A stretch of DNA of 54,591 bases from Candidatus Competibacteraceae bacterium (lineage in GTDB: Bacteria > Pseudomonadota > Gammaproteobacteria > Competibacterales > Competibacteraceae). Below are positions 17,801-23,917 of this stretch, one piece after another (positions within the stretch are counted from its first letter, which is position 1; every line of letters begins with the position of its first letter). The notes under the pieces were generated by a model. It saw nothing but the letters and a program-made list of their open reading frames with translations. It made no database searches and was not told the DNA's origin. Location: positions 1-54,591 of the forward strand of contig JAPUDV010000065.1 in NCBI GenBank assembly GCA_027492875.1, in the 5' to 3' direction. The translations under genes were made by a program, and so were the position numbers.

Positions 17801-19384
17801 TTCTTTGACCCGGAGTGGATGTTTCAGTTAGTCGATGGTTTTGATGTGGTGATCGGTAATCCGCCGTATGTGCGGCAGGAAAAAATCAAAGAACTCAAGC
17901 CGCTATTGAAGAAGAATTATCAGTGTTTTACCGGGGTCGCGGATTTGTATGTCTACTTCTACGAGCGATCTATCAAGCTGCTGAAACCGGAAGGGATTTT
18001 TGCCTTTATCACCTCGAACAAGTGGTATCGGGCGAATTATGGGGAAAAACTGCGGGAGTGGATCAACCGGAACACGCGGATTTTGAGCATCATCGATTTT
18101 GGCGATGCTGACGTGTTCACCGCGATTGCCTATCCGACCATCGTGATCGCCGTGCGCCGTAAACCCCCCTCTCCCGCAAGCGGAAACTACAAACTCCCCT
18201 CTCCCGCAGGCGGGAGAGGGGCCGGGGGTGAGGGCGAAACGATCCAGGTCATGAACTGGACCCAGCAACATCCCGTGGAGGTTTTTCCCGCTATCTTTGC
18301 CGCCGAAAGTTTCCCGGTGCCGCAGGCGGAACTGAAAAAAGAAGGCTGGCAACTGGAACCGCCGGTTAAACGTCGGTTGCTGGAGCGCATTCGGGCTGCT
18401 GGCAAGCCGCTGGGTGACTATGTGCAGGGCCGGTTCTATTACGGCATCAAGACCGGTTTTAACGAAGCGTTCGTGATTGATGGCGCATCGCGGGCGCGAT
18501 TGATCGCTGAAGACCCGAGATCAGCGGAGATCATCAAGCCTTTTTTGCGTGGGCGGGATGTGAAACGGTGGTGGGTGGAGTTTGCCGATCAGTATCTTAT
18601 CAAGATCGAATCATCCGAGAATAAGCCGCATCTTTGGAGTGGCAAAAAAGATGCTGAAGCCGAAGCAGTTTTTGCCAACACCTATCCTGCAATTCACGCT
18701 CATTTCCAGAATTATCGGCAGGCGTTGATTGATCGTTATGATCAGGGGCGGTTTTTCTGGGAATTAAGAGCTTGCGTGTATTGGCAGGAATTCGAGAAGC
18801 CGAAGATTTTTGTTCCAGCTATTGAAGATGGTGTGAACTACGCGCCTGACTTGAAAGGATACTACGGTAACGACAAGACTAACATCATCGTCTCGAATGA
18901 GTGGAAGTATTTGCTCGCTCTACTGAATTCATCAGTCTCCTGGTGGCTAACAAAGCAAATCTTTTCGGGCAAGCAAGGCGGATTCTATGAATTCAAACCG
19001 ATGTACGTTACACGAATCCCTATTCCCTCCGCGAGCAACCACCAAAAGACACTGATTGAAGCCATCGTTACCGTCATTCTCGCACCAACCACCCTCACCC
19101 CCAACCCCTCTCCCGCTTGCGGGAGAGGGGAGTGGGAGCGCCTCATCAACGGCCTCGTCTATGAACTCTTTTTCCCCGAAGACCTGCACCAGATCAACAT
19201 CCGCCTCTTTGAGGCCGCTGCCAAGGCCGGACTCGACCGGTTAGCCGCTCTCGACGGCTCCGTATTGGCGGACGCCGCTGGCGAAATCGCCACCGTCATC
19301 TTCGCTCCCAGCCATCCCGTTCAGGGAATGCTCGCCGACCTGCAAAGGCTCGAAGTCGTTCGCGTGATCGAAGGGCGGGATTGA
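14831..19384 (+). CDS. Eco57I-like DNA adenine methyltransferase with an inserted DUF559 nuclease domain
   Basis: A 1517-residue protein. N-terminal region about 1-500 matches large type IIG/BREX-like methylase-specificity proteins, with the GSFYTPREVVDYMVDE block near 515-530. SAM motif I is DPACGSGAF (D763) and the N6-adenine catalytic motif is NPPY (N1010-Y1013); a target-recognition-like C-terminus follows. Between residues about 539 and 727 the family fold is interrupted by a foreign in-frame segment: repeat-encoded peptide, a DUF559/Vsr-like endonuclease domain (catalytic-type D614 and E625-L-D-G-G-Q-H631, then RFWNNQV), and three tandem repeat-encoded units. More repeat-encoded segments lie at about 1112-1135 and 1421-1434. 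Without these additions it would be near the usual 1250-1300 residues. It could methylate host sites while the partner helicase-nuclease cleaves unmodified DNA. Whether the chimeric protein is active is unknown. Confidence 0.85.
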   Translation: MADSSNPQRRAAIQSALADFQNRSLEDAATRFFTTLGYQSEHTADFGHTADAFLANIPNADSFNREKAQVARWRRCAFLFQLTGEDIPSLAERQRTIAMDNHYASEQIESFVFLAIELRDEDWSRPALAGITRELNRFFPMPAIVLFKHDGRVSLAVIDRRAHLRDSSRDVIDSRITVIKDVRCVEPHRAHLDILVDLAIEHLGERRRPGNFRELYDAWIAVLSIQALNRRFYTELAWWYFWAVKQVQFPKGGGADTSKRHAVAVIRLLTRLIFVWFIKEKGLIPPGLFERARLRELLKTDPAMDPEAGNYYLAILQNLFFATLNVEMGTDEQGNRRRRWASENKSGGPSGHYLIPSVYRHKELFKDPDAALALFATIPFLNGGLFECLDRELTEPDFQRNPELKPLAVKEGGGWVLRVDGFSRRKEARAAVPNKLFFGSATADLNADLGTQGKRYEVRGLIDLFDRYKFTVDENTPVEEEVALDPELLGKVFENLLASYNEDTQTTARKQSGSFYTPREVVDYMVDEALIAYFERHLTSPLPQAGEGPGVRVPELPPTRRPPAKLPDDIRHYAHQMRGQQTDAEQLLWFLLRDRHLAGAKFRRQHPVDRYILDFYCVECKIAVELDGGQHAEQIAYDEIRSAALAKKGIQILRFWNNQVLKETEGVLEKIYQAVLVNQLPSPPAPLPHAGEGSHASSPPAPLPHAGEGSHASSPPVPLPLAGEGRLQSRLRCLLSYSKSGHDFGEAEKAVLIAAIESLKVLDPACGSGAFPMGVLHKLVYVLKKLDPDNTLWRQQNRAPLAAQLAEAHKIPDLALREEKVEAAEAALEKFDRDFSSANHADYTRKLYLIEKCIHGVDIQPIAVQIAKLRFFIALIVSQKVDAAQPNHNVTALPNLETKIVAADSLMPIDRPAQGGLRDPAIDEKQKALIAANESYFAARTGKTKRKWRERIFALRDELATLLEQDRFFPEGAAKQLVHWNPFDQNAAADFFDPEWMFQLVDGFDVVIGNPPYVRQEKIKELKPLLKKNYQCFTGVADLYVYFYERSIKLLKPEGIFAFITSNKWYRANYGEKLREWINRNTRILSIIDFGDADVFTAIAYPTIVIAVRRKPPSPASGNYKLPSPAGGRGAGGEGETIQVMNWTQQHPVEVFPAIFAAESFPVPQAELKKEGWQLEPPVKRRLLERIRAAGKPLGDYVQGRFYYGIKTGFNEAFVIDGASRARLIAEDPRSAEIIKPFLRGRDVKRWWVEFADQYLIKIESSENKPHLWSGKKDAEAEAVFANTYPAIHAHFQNYRQALIDRYDQGRFFWELRACVYWQEFEKPKIFVPAIEDGVNYAPDLKGYYGNDKTNIIVSNEWKYLLALLNSSVSWWLTKQIFSGKQGGFYEFKPMYVTRIPIPSASNHQKTLIEAIVTVILAPTTLTPNPSPACGRGEWERLINGLVYELFFPEDLHQINIRLFEAAAKAGLDRLAALDGSVLADAAGEIATVIFAPSHPVQGMLADLQRLEVVRVIEGRD
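16449..16489 (+). repeat. Palindromic repeat, left boundary copy
   Basis: A 26-base palindrome (16449-16474, two 12-base arms around AG) is followed by the asymmetric arm CCGGGGGTGAGGGTG. In frame it encodes SPLPQAGEGPGVRV. It is the only copy on the left side of the DUF559 segment. Confidence 0.85.
16871..17005 (-). repeat. Three tandem palindromic repeats, right boundary
   Basis: Three units with starts 48 bases apart (16873, 16921, 16969). Each has the arm CTCACCCCCGG or GGT followed by a palindrome (16884-16909, 16932-16957, 16981-17005), and the first two units end in AGTCATGCATC. The 48-base period is exactly 16 codons, giving SPPAPLPHAGEGSHAS twice and SPPVPLPLAGEG once. Orientation is opposite to the left boundary copy. 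Confidence 0.88.
18164..18235 (+). repeat. Palindromic repeats, second insertion in the methyltransferase gene
   Basis: A truncated half-copy (18164-18183) and a full palindrome (18196-18221) followed by the arm CCGGGGGTGAGGGCG. It is read in another frame than the 16.4 kb copy (PSPAGGRGAGGEG) and keeps the gene open. It lies between the strand-end VIAVRRK and the EVFPAIFAAESF region, likely a surface loop. Confidence 0.85.
19091..19132 (-). repeat. Palindromic repeat, third insertion in the methyltransferase gene
   Basis: The arm ACCCTCACCCCCAA precedes a 26-base palindrome (19105-19130, arms around TT). Orientation is inverse to the copy at 18196. It encodes TLTPNPSPACGRGEW in the C-terminal part of the methyltransferase and leaves the frame open. 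Confidence 0.85.
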
Positions 19385-19445
19385 TAGCCTCTAGGTCAAT
19401 CCAAGCCTATGAATTATTCGTGCTGTCCATTCAAGGTCGCAAACC

Positions 19446-19682
19446 ATGCAAAGCGCTTATCGTATTGTAAAGCGGCTGGAAAACCGTCATCTAGTGATTG
19501 ACTTGCCCGCTGATTTTCCTGAAACCGCAGAGGCGGAAATTATCGTTTTGCCGCTGGATACAACTAATGAAGCTGCGGGCCAGCTATTGATGCGCGAATG
19601 GCTGGTTCGCGCCTGGGGTTGCGCGCCTGACTTTCCTGATCGCCCCGAACAACCGCCCCTCGATGACATCCAGCCATTATGA
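19446..19682 (+). CDS. Antitoxin-like small protein of a vapBC-type pair
   Basis: A 78-residue protein whose first half (YRIVKRLENRHLVIDLPADF) and EAEIIVLPL strand look like the short dimerising module of small antitoxins; the C-terminal acidic, proline-rich tail (CAPDFPDRPEQPPLDD) is the kind of flexible segment that wraps a PIN toxin. Its stop overlaps the toxin start in ATGA, so the two are coupled. No specific antitoxin family is asserted. The partner toxin is disrupted by a nonsense codon, which would make this gene free of its usual constraint. Confidence 0.65.
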   Translation: MQSAYRIVKRLENRHLVIDLPADFPETAEAEIIVLPLDTTNEAAGQLLMREWLVRAWGCAPDFPDRPEQPPLDDIQPL

Positions 19683-20086
19683 CCTCCCAGTATTTGCTGG
19701 ATACCAATATCTGTATTGAGATCGCCCGTGGGCGCTATCTTGGCATTCAAAAACGCATGGCGGCATTGTCCTACGGAAAGGTGACCCTTTGCGCGATGGT
19801 TTGGGCCGAATTGGAATTGGGCGCACGTTTATCCCAAAAAGGTTATGCGCGTGCCCGTGCCCAAATCGAAGTATTTTCCTTGCTGCCGCAATGGCCGTTC
19901 GACCGGGCCAGCGCCGAACATTACGCGGAACTTCGCGCCGATTTGCAACGTCAAGGTTAGCTCATCGGCGGTAACGACATGCAAATCACCGTCACCGCGC
20001 TGGCGCATGGCTTGATCCTGGTGACGCACAACACTCGCGAATGTAGCCGCGTACCGGGATTGCAACTGGAAAACTGGCAGATATAG
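19679..20086 (+). pseudogene. vapC: VapC-type PIN toxin with an internal TAG stop
   Basis: The gene starts with the PIN signature YLLDTNICIEI (D8) and has the middle acidic block VWAELELGA. The frame is stopped by TAG at 19958-19960 after 93 residues. Directly after it, in the same frame, come the rest of the PIN domain: LIGGNDMQITVTALAHGL, then LVTHNTRECSRVPGLQLENW and a natural stop at 20086. Family members have glutamine (CAG) or similar at the TAG position, so a single C-to-T change explains it. The lost part includes the conserved aspartate of GGND, so the toxin should be inactive unless the stop is read through. Confidence 0.75.
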
Positions 20087-20193
20087 CATTCCCCTACCGG
20101 TTGCGAAATCTCCCCGCCTTGGCCAAGGCGGGGTGGCGCGTAGCGCCGGGGGGGTCGAAACGGTGATTCCACAACTCAAAGAGGAGCGCTATA
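20082..20193 (+). repeat. Small inverted-repeat element, copy 2 (MITE-like)
   Basis: A 112-base element with terminal inverted repeats TATAGCATTCC (left) and GGAGCGCTATA (right). Inside are a perfect 22-base palindrome at 20112-20133 (CCCCGCCTTGG and its complement), a second small hairpin GGCGC-GTA-GCGCC, and the shared blocks GGTCGAAACGG and GATTCCACAACTC also found in copy 1. Its left terminus supplies the TAG stop of the PIN toxin reading frame, so it inserted at the very end of that gene or supplied a new end to it. It sits 34 bases upstream of the first pqiA gene. Confidence 0.65.
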
Positions 20194-20227
20194 TCGATGC
20201 GATTGGAACAATCGTTGAGACTCGATA

Positions 20228-20869
20228 ATGAGTGACCCTGATGCGCCTGTTTTTCCGCTGCCTGTGGCGGATACATTGGTTGCCTGTCACGACTGTGACA
20301 TGCTTTATCGCAAACGGCCGCTGCGGGAGGGTGAAAAGGCCCGCTGCGGCCGTTGCGGCGCGCTGCTGTACACTCGCAAGCCGAACAGCATCGAACGCTC
20401 GCTGACGCTGGCGCTGGCCGCTCTGATTCTGTTCGTGCTGGCCAACGCCTACCCGTTGCTGAACTTCCAGTTTCAGGGTCGCGTGCAACAGAGTTCGGTG
20501 CTCAGCGGCGTTCGGGAATTGTACGCGCAGGGCATGTGGGCGCTGGCGGTGGTGGTGTTTGTCGCCAGCATCCTGGCGCCGCTGCTGAAGATCCTGGCCC
20601 TGCTCTACGTGCTGCTGCCGCTGCATTTCGGCCGCCCGCCCTGGCGGATGGCGCCGGTGTTCCGCTGGATCGAAACCCTGCATCCCTGGGCGATGACCGA
20701 GGTGTACCTACTGGGCGTGCTGGTGGCCTTCGTCAAACTGTCCGATATCGCCACCATCGTGCCGGGCGTGGCGCTGTATTCCTTCGCGGCGCTGATCGTG
20801 GCGATGGCCGCCACCGATGCCGCGCTGGAACCGGAAGCGATCTGGGAACGCCTGGAAACGCGACGATGA
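20228..20869 (+). CDS. pqiA: PqiA-like inner-membrane protein, first half
   Basis: A 213-residue protein of the paraquat-inducible A family. An N-terminal zinc ribbon has C-x2-C...C-x2-C (CHDCDMLY, CGRCGALLY), followed by four likely membrane helices (about 50-70, 95-125, 150-170, 175-195). Classical E. coli PqiA is about twice this length with two ribbon-plus-membrane halves; here the halves are separate genes. It belongs to an operon for intermembrane lipid transport with the MCE protein PqiB and the lipoprotein PqiC. Its stop overlaps the next start in ATGA. Confidence 0.88.
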   Translation: MSDPDAPVFPLPVADTLVACHDCDMLYRKRPLREGEKARCGRCGALLYTRKPNSIERSLTLALAALILFVLANAYPLLNFQFQGRVQQSSVLSGVRELYAQGMWALAVVVFVASILAPLLKILALLYVLLPLHFGRPPWRMAPVFRWIETLHPWAMTEVYLLGVLVAFVKLSDIATIVPGVALYSFAALIVAMAATDAALEPEAIWERLETRR

Positions 20870-21510
20870 ACCCCGCCTTACCGGTCACCGCCGCACGCGC
20901 CGCGCTGGCCCGTTGTCACGCCTGCCACCGGCTGAGCCGGATGAAACCGCTGCCGCCGGGCAGCCACGTCCATTGCCCGCGCTGTGGGGCCGCGTTGCAC
21001 CTGCGCAAGCCCGACAGCCTGGCGCGAGCCTGGGCGCTGACGCTGGCCGCCTACATTCTCTATATTCCCGCCAACACCTTGCCGATCATGACGGTGGTGT
21101 CGATGGGGCACGGCGAGCCGGACACCATCCTCAGCGGAGTGCGGGCGCTGATCGCGGGGGGTCTGTGGCCACTGGCCCTGCTGGTGTTTTTCGCCAGCGT
21201 GGTCGTGCCGGTGCTGAAGCTGTTCTCGCTGACCTACCTGCTGGTTTCGGTGCAGCGCAAATCGCGCTGGCGTCCCAGGGATCGCACGGTCCTGTATCGC
21301 ATCACCGAGGCGGTCGGGCGCTGGTCGATGATCGACGTGTTCATGATTTCGATCCTGGTGGCGCTGGTCAAACTCGGTTCCATCGCCACCATCGAGCCGG
21401 GCGCGGGGGCGATGGCGTTCGCCGCCGTCGTGGTTATCACCATGTTCGCCGCCATGAGCTTCGATCCCCGCCTGATCTGGGATGCACTGGAGAACCCCGA
21501 TGAGCGATAA
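20866..21510 (+). CDS. pqiA: PqiA-like inner-membrane protein, second half
   Basis: A 214-residue paralogue of the preceding gene, again with a zinc ribbon (CHACHRLS, CPRCGAAL) and four membrane helices (AYILYIPANTLPIM, LLVFFASVVVPVLKLF, DVFMISILVALVKL, AAVVVITMFAAM). It corresponds to the C-terminal half of full-length PqiA. The start at 20866 is set by the four-base overlap with the gene before. It overlaps pqiB by eleven bases. Confidence 0.9.
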   Translation: MNPALPVTAARAALARCHACHRLSRMKPLPPGSHVHCPRCGAALHLRKPDSLARAWALTLAAYILYIPANTLPIMTVVSMGHGEPDTILSGVRALIAGGLWPLALLVFFASVVVPVLKLFSLTYLLVSVQRKSRWRPRDRTVLYRITEAVGRWSMIDVFMISILVALVKLGSIATIEPGAGAMAFAAVVVITMFAAMSFDPRLIWDALENPDER

Positions 21511-23215
21511 CGATATCCGACACCAGGGCCCGGCTGGGAACGATTCCCTGCCCGACGCGGTGATCGTGGAAAAACGCCACGGCTTTTCGATGGTCTGGCT
21601 GATTCCCTTGGTCGCGGCGCTGATCGGCGCCTGGCTGGCCTACAAGACGCTGAGCGAGCAGGGGCCGACCATCACCCTCACCTTCCGGGAAGGCACGGGT
21701 TTGGAAGCCGGCAAGACCAAAATCAAATACAAGGCCCTGGAGGTTGGCGTGGTCGAAACCGTCCGCTTCAGTCCGGATCTGTCCGACGTCATCGTGACGG
21801 CGCGGATGCACAAGGAAGTGGAGCGGCACCTGGGCGAACACAGCCGCTTCTGGGTGGTGCGGCCCCGGTTGGGGTTCAGCGGCGTCTCGGGGCTGGAAAC
21901 CGTGGTGTCTGGAACCTATATCGAGCTGGAATTCGGCGACGGCAACCCGGCCAGGGTATTCACTGGGCTCGCGCAGCCGCCCATCGTCAGGGCCGATACC
22001 CCCGGTCGCCGCTATCTGTTGCTGACCGACCAGTTGGGTTCGATCCAGCGGGGTTCGCCAATTTATTTCCGCGACATTCAGGTGGGCGAGGTGTTGACGA
22101 CCCAGTTGGCTGAAGACAACCGGAACGTGCTCGTGCAGGTGTTCGTAAACGCGCCTTACGACCGTCTGGTGCGCGACCAGAGCCGGTTTTGGAAAACCAG
22201 CGGTTTCGAGGTCTCGCTCGGTGCGCAGGGCATCGACGTGAAAATGGAATCGCTGCTGTCCCTGCTGCTGGGCGGCATCGCGTTCGACACCTCGACCCAC
22301 GACGAGCCGGGCGCGCCGAGTCGGGACGGCGCCCAGTTTCGGCTGTACGACAGCTTTGCCGACATCGCCGAATCGTCCTACACCCGCCGCGATTCCTACA
22401 TGATGTATTTCGAGGGTTCGGTGCGCGGCTTGAACGTGGGCGCGCCCGTAGAGGTGCGCGGTCTCAAGATCGGCAAGGTGACCGAGGTAAAGCTCGACAT
22501 CGACCTGAAGACCGGCAACATTCGCGTGCCGGTGATCGTGGATCTGGAACTGGAGCGTATCTTGCCCCCGGACATGATCAAGCAATTCGACGAAACCTAC
22601 GGCGCGCTCCGAACGGAAGGCCGCCGGCCCGGCATGGAGCACATGGTCAAGCGCGGACTGCGGGGGCAATTGAAAACCGGCAGCCTGTTGACCGGCCAGC
22701 TCTTCGTCGAGTTGGATTTTTATCCCGACAGCCCGCCGCTGGAGCTGGTTTACGGCGGGCCGTATCCCGAGATTCCGACGGTGCCGGGCGCGCTGGAAGC
22801 CTTCCAGAAGACCGCCGTGGATATCCTGGACACGCTGCGCAAGCTGCCCCTGGAGCAGATCGCCCACGAGCTGCTGGGGACGATGCGGGGCGCCAACCGA
22901 CTGGTCAACGCTCCGGAATGGCGAGCGGCGATCCGTTCCCTGGACGCGACCCTGAAGGATGTGCGGATGCTGGCGCAAACCGCCGACCGGCAGGTGGCCG
23001 CGCTGGCCACCGATGCCGGGAAAACCCTGAGCACGGCCCGGAAAACCCTGGAAAGCGTCGATCCCGAGGCGCCGCTGATGGTCGATCTGGCCAATACCCT
23101 GGAGGAACTGGCGGCGGCGGCCCGTTCCATTCGCGCTTTGAGCGACCATTTGGAACGCCATCCTGAATCCCTGCTGTACGGCAAGGGTGGCCCCGAAACC
23201 GGAGCAAGGAAATGA
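21500..23215 (+). CDS. pqiB: PqiB, MCE-domain intermembrane transport protein
   Basis: A 571-residue protein with a short cytoplasmic start, one membrane anchor (about 30-50, MVWLIPLVAALIGAWLAY) and three MCE/MlaD repeats (approximately 55-150, 170-235, 300-400), then a helical C-terminal region (TAVDILDTLRKL, TAARSIRAL) that in E. coli forms the needle bridging to the outer membrane. Length is close to E. coli PqiB. It moves phospholipids or protects the envelope; the substrate is not readable from sequence. ATG 21500 is chosen because the longer open frame adds only pqiA out-of-frame sequence. Confidence 0.93.
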   Translation: MSDNDIRHQGPAGNDSLPDAVIVEKRHGFSMVWLIPLVAALIGAWLAYKTLSEQGPTITLTFREGTGLEAGKTKIKYKALEVGVVETVRFSPDLSDVIVTARMHKEVERHLGEHSRFWVVRPRLGFSGVSGLETVVSGTYIELEFGDGNPARVFTGLAQPPIVRADTPGRRYLLLTDQLGSIQRGSPIYFRDIQVGEVLTTQLAEDNRNVLVQVFVNAPYDRLVRDQSRFWKTSGFEVSLGAQGIDVKMESLLSLLLGGIAFDTSTHDEPGAPSRDGAQFRLYDSFADIAESSYTRRDSYMMYFEGSVRGLNVGAPVEVRGLKIGKVTEVKLDIDLKTGNIRVPVIVDLELERILPPDMIKQFDETYGALRTEGRRPGMEHMVKRGLRGQLKTGSLLTGQLFVELDFYPDSPPLELVYGGPYPEIPTVPGALEAFQKTAVDILDTLRKLPLEQIAHELLGTMRGANRLVNAPEWRAAIRSLDATLKDVRMLAQTADRQVAALATDAGKTLSTARKTLESVDPEAPLMVDLANTLEELAAAARSIRALSDHLERHPESLLYGKGGPETGARK

Positions 23216-23832
23216 ATGATGGGTTATTGGTGGCGGCGCGCGCGGCGCTGGTGGGCGGATTGTTGGCGCTGGCGGGATGCGCCGGCAGCGAACCGGTGCG
23301 CTACTATGTATTGAGCGCGGTGCCGGTGGCTGTTCAAACGGGGCCGGGCGGCGCGGTGGGCCAGGATACCGCCGTCGGCGTCGGTCCCGTGGAATTGCCG
23401 GAGTATCTGGACCGGCCTCAGATTGTCACCCGAACCAGCCGGAACGAGCTGAGCATGGCCGATTTCGATCGCTGGGCCGAGTCCCTGAAGGACAATACGC
23501 TCCGGGTCCTGGCCGAAAATCTGGCGGCGTTGCTGCCGAGCCAGCGGGTGACCGTATACCCGTGGAAGCGGGCGACGCCGGTCGACTATCAAGTCACCGT
23601 CCAGGTCAGTCGGTTCGATCGGCTGGAGAACGGGGAGAGCGTGCTGGCCGCGCGCTGGCGCGTGCTGGACGGCGGTGGTCGGGAACTGCTGTCGCGGATG
23701 TCGACCTACCGGGAGACTCCGGCCGGGCCGGATTACGCGGCGACGGTGGCCGCCATGAACCAGAATCTGGAAGCCTTCAGCCGCGATGTCGCGTTGAGGA
23801 TTGGAGCGTTGTCGACCGGATCCGGCCGCTGA
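23212..23832 (+). CDS. pqiC: PqiC-type outer-membrane lipoprotein
   Basis: A 206-residue DUF330/ABC-type transport auxiliary lipoprotein. The N-terminus is a lipoprotein signal with lipobox LALAGC, and the mature part starts with YYVLSAVP, contains VGPVELPEYLDRPQIVTR and the AMNQNLEAFSRDVA helix near the end, all family marks. It overlaps pqiB in ATGA and is expected to hold the tip of the PqiB needle at the outer membrane. Confidence 0.92.
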   Translation: MNDGLLVAARAALVGGLLALAGCAGSEPVRYYVLSAVPVAVQTGPGGAVGQDTAVGVGPVELPEYLDRPQIVTRTSRNELSMADFDRWAESLKDNTLRVLAENLAALLPSQRVTVYPWKRATPVDYQVTVQVSRFDRLENGESVLAARWRVLDGGGRELLSRMSTYRETPAGPDYAATVAAMNQNLEAFSRDVALRIGALSTGSGR

Positions 23833-23917
23833 CAAGGGCCGGCCGGGCGGCTCGCGCTTGTTCCAAGCGGTTCCGCCGGCTGTTTGAACTGTCGGCGACG
23901 GCAGGAGGAATGCAGTC

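Noticed and set aside
21437-23161. Minus-strand frame of over 570 codons across pqiB
   Set aside because: Antisense shadow of an MCE-domain gene; no motif or ribosome site.
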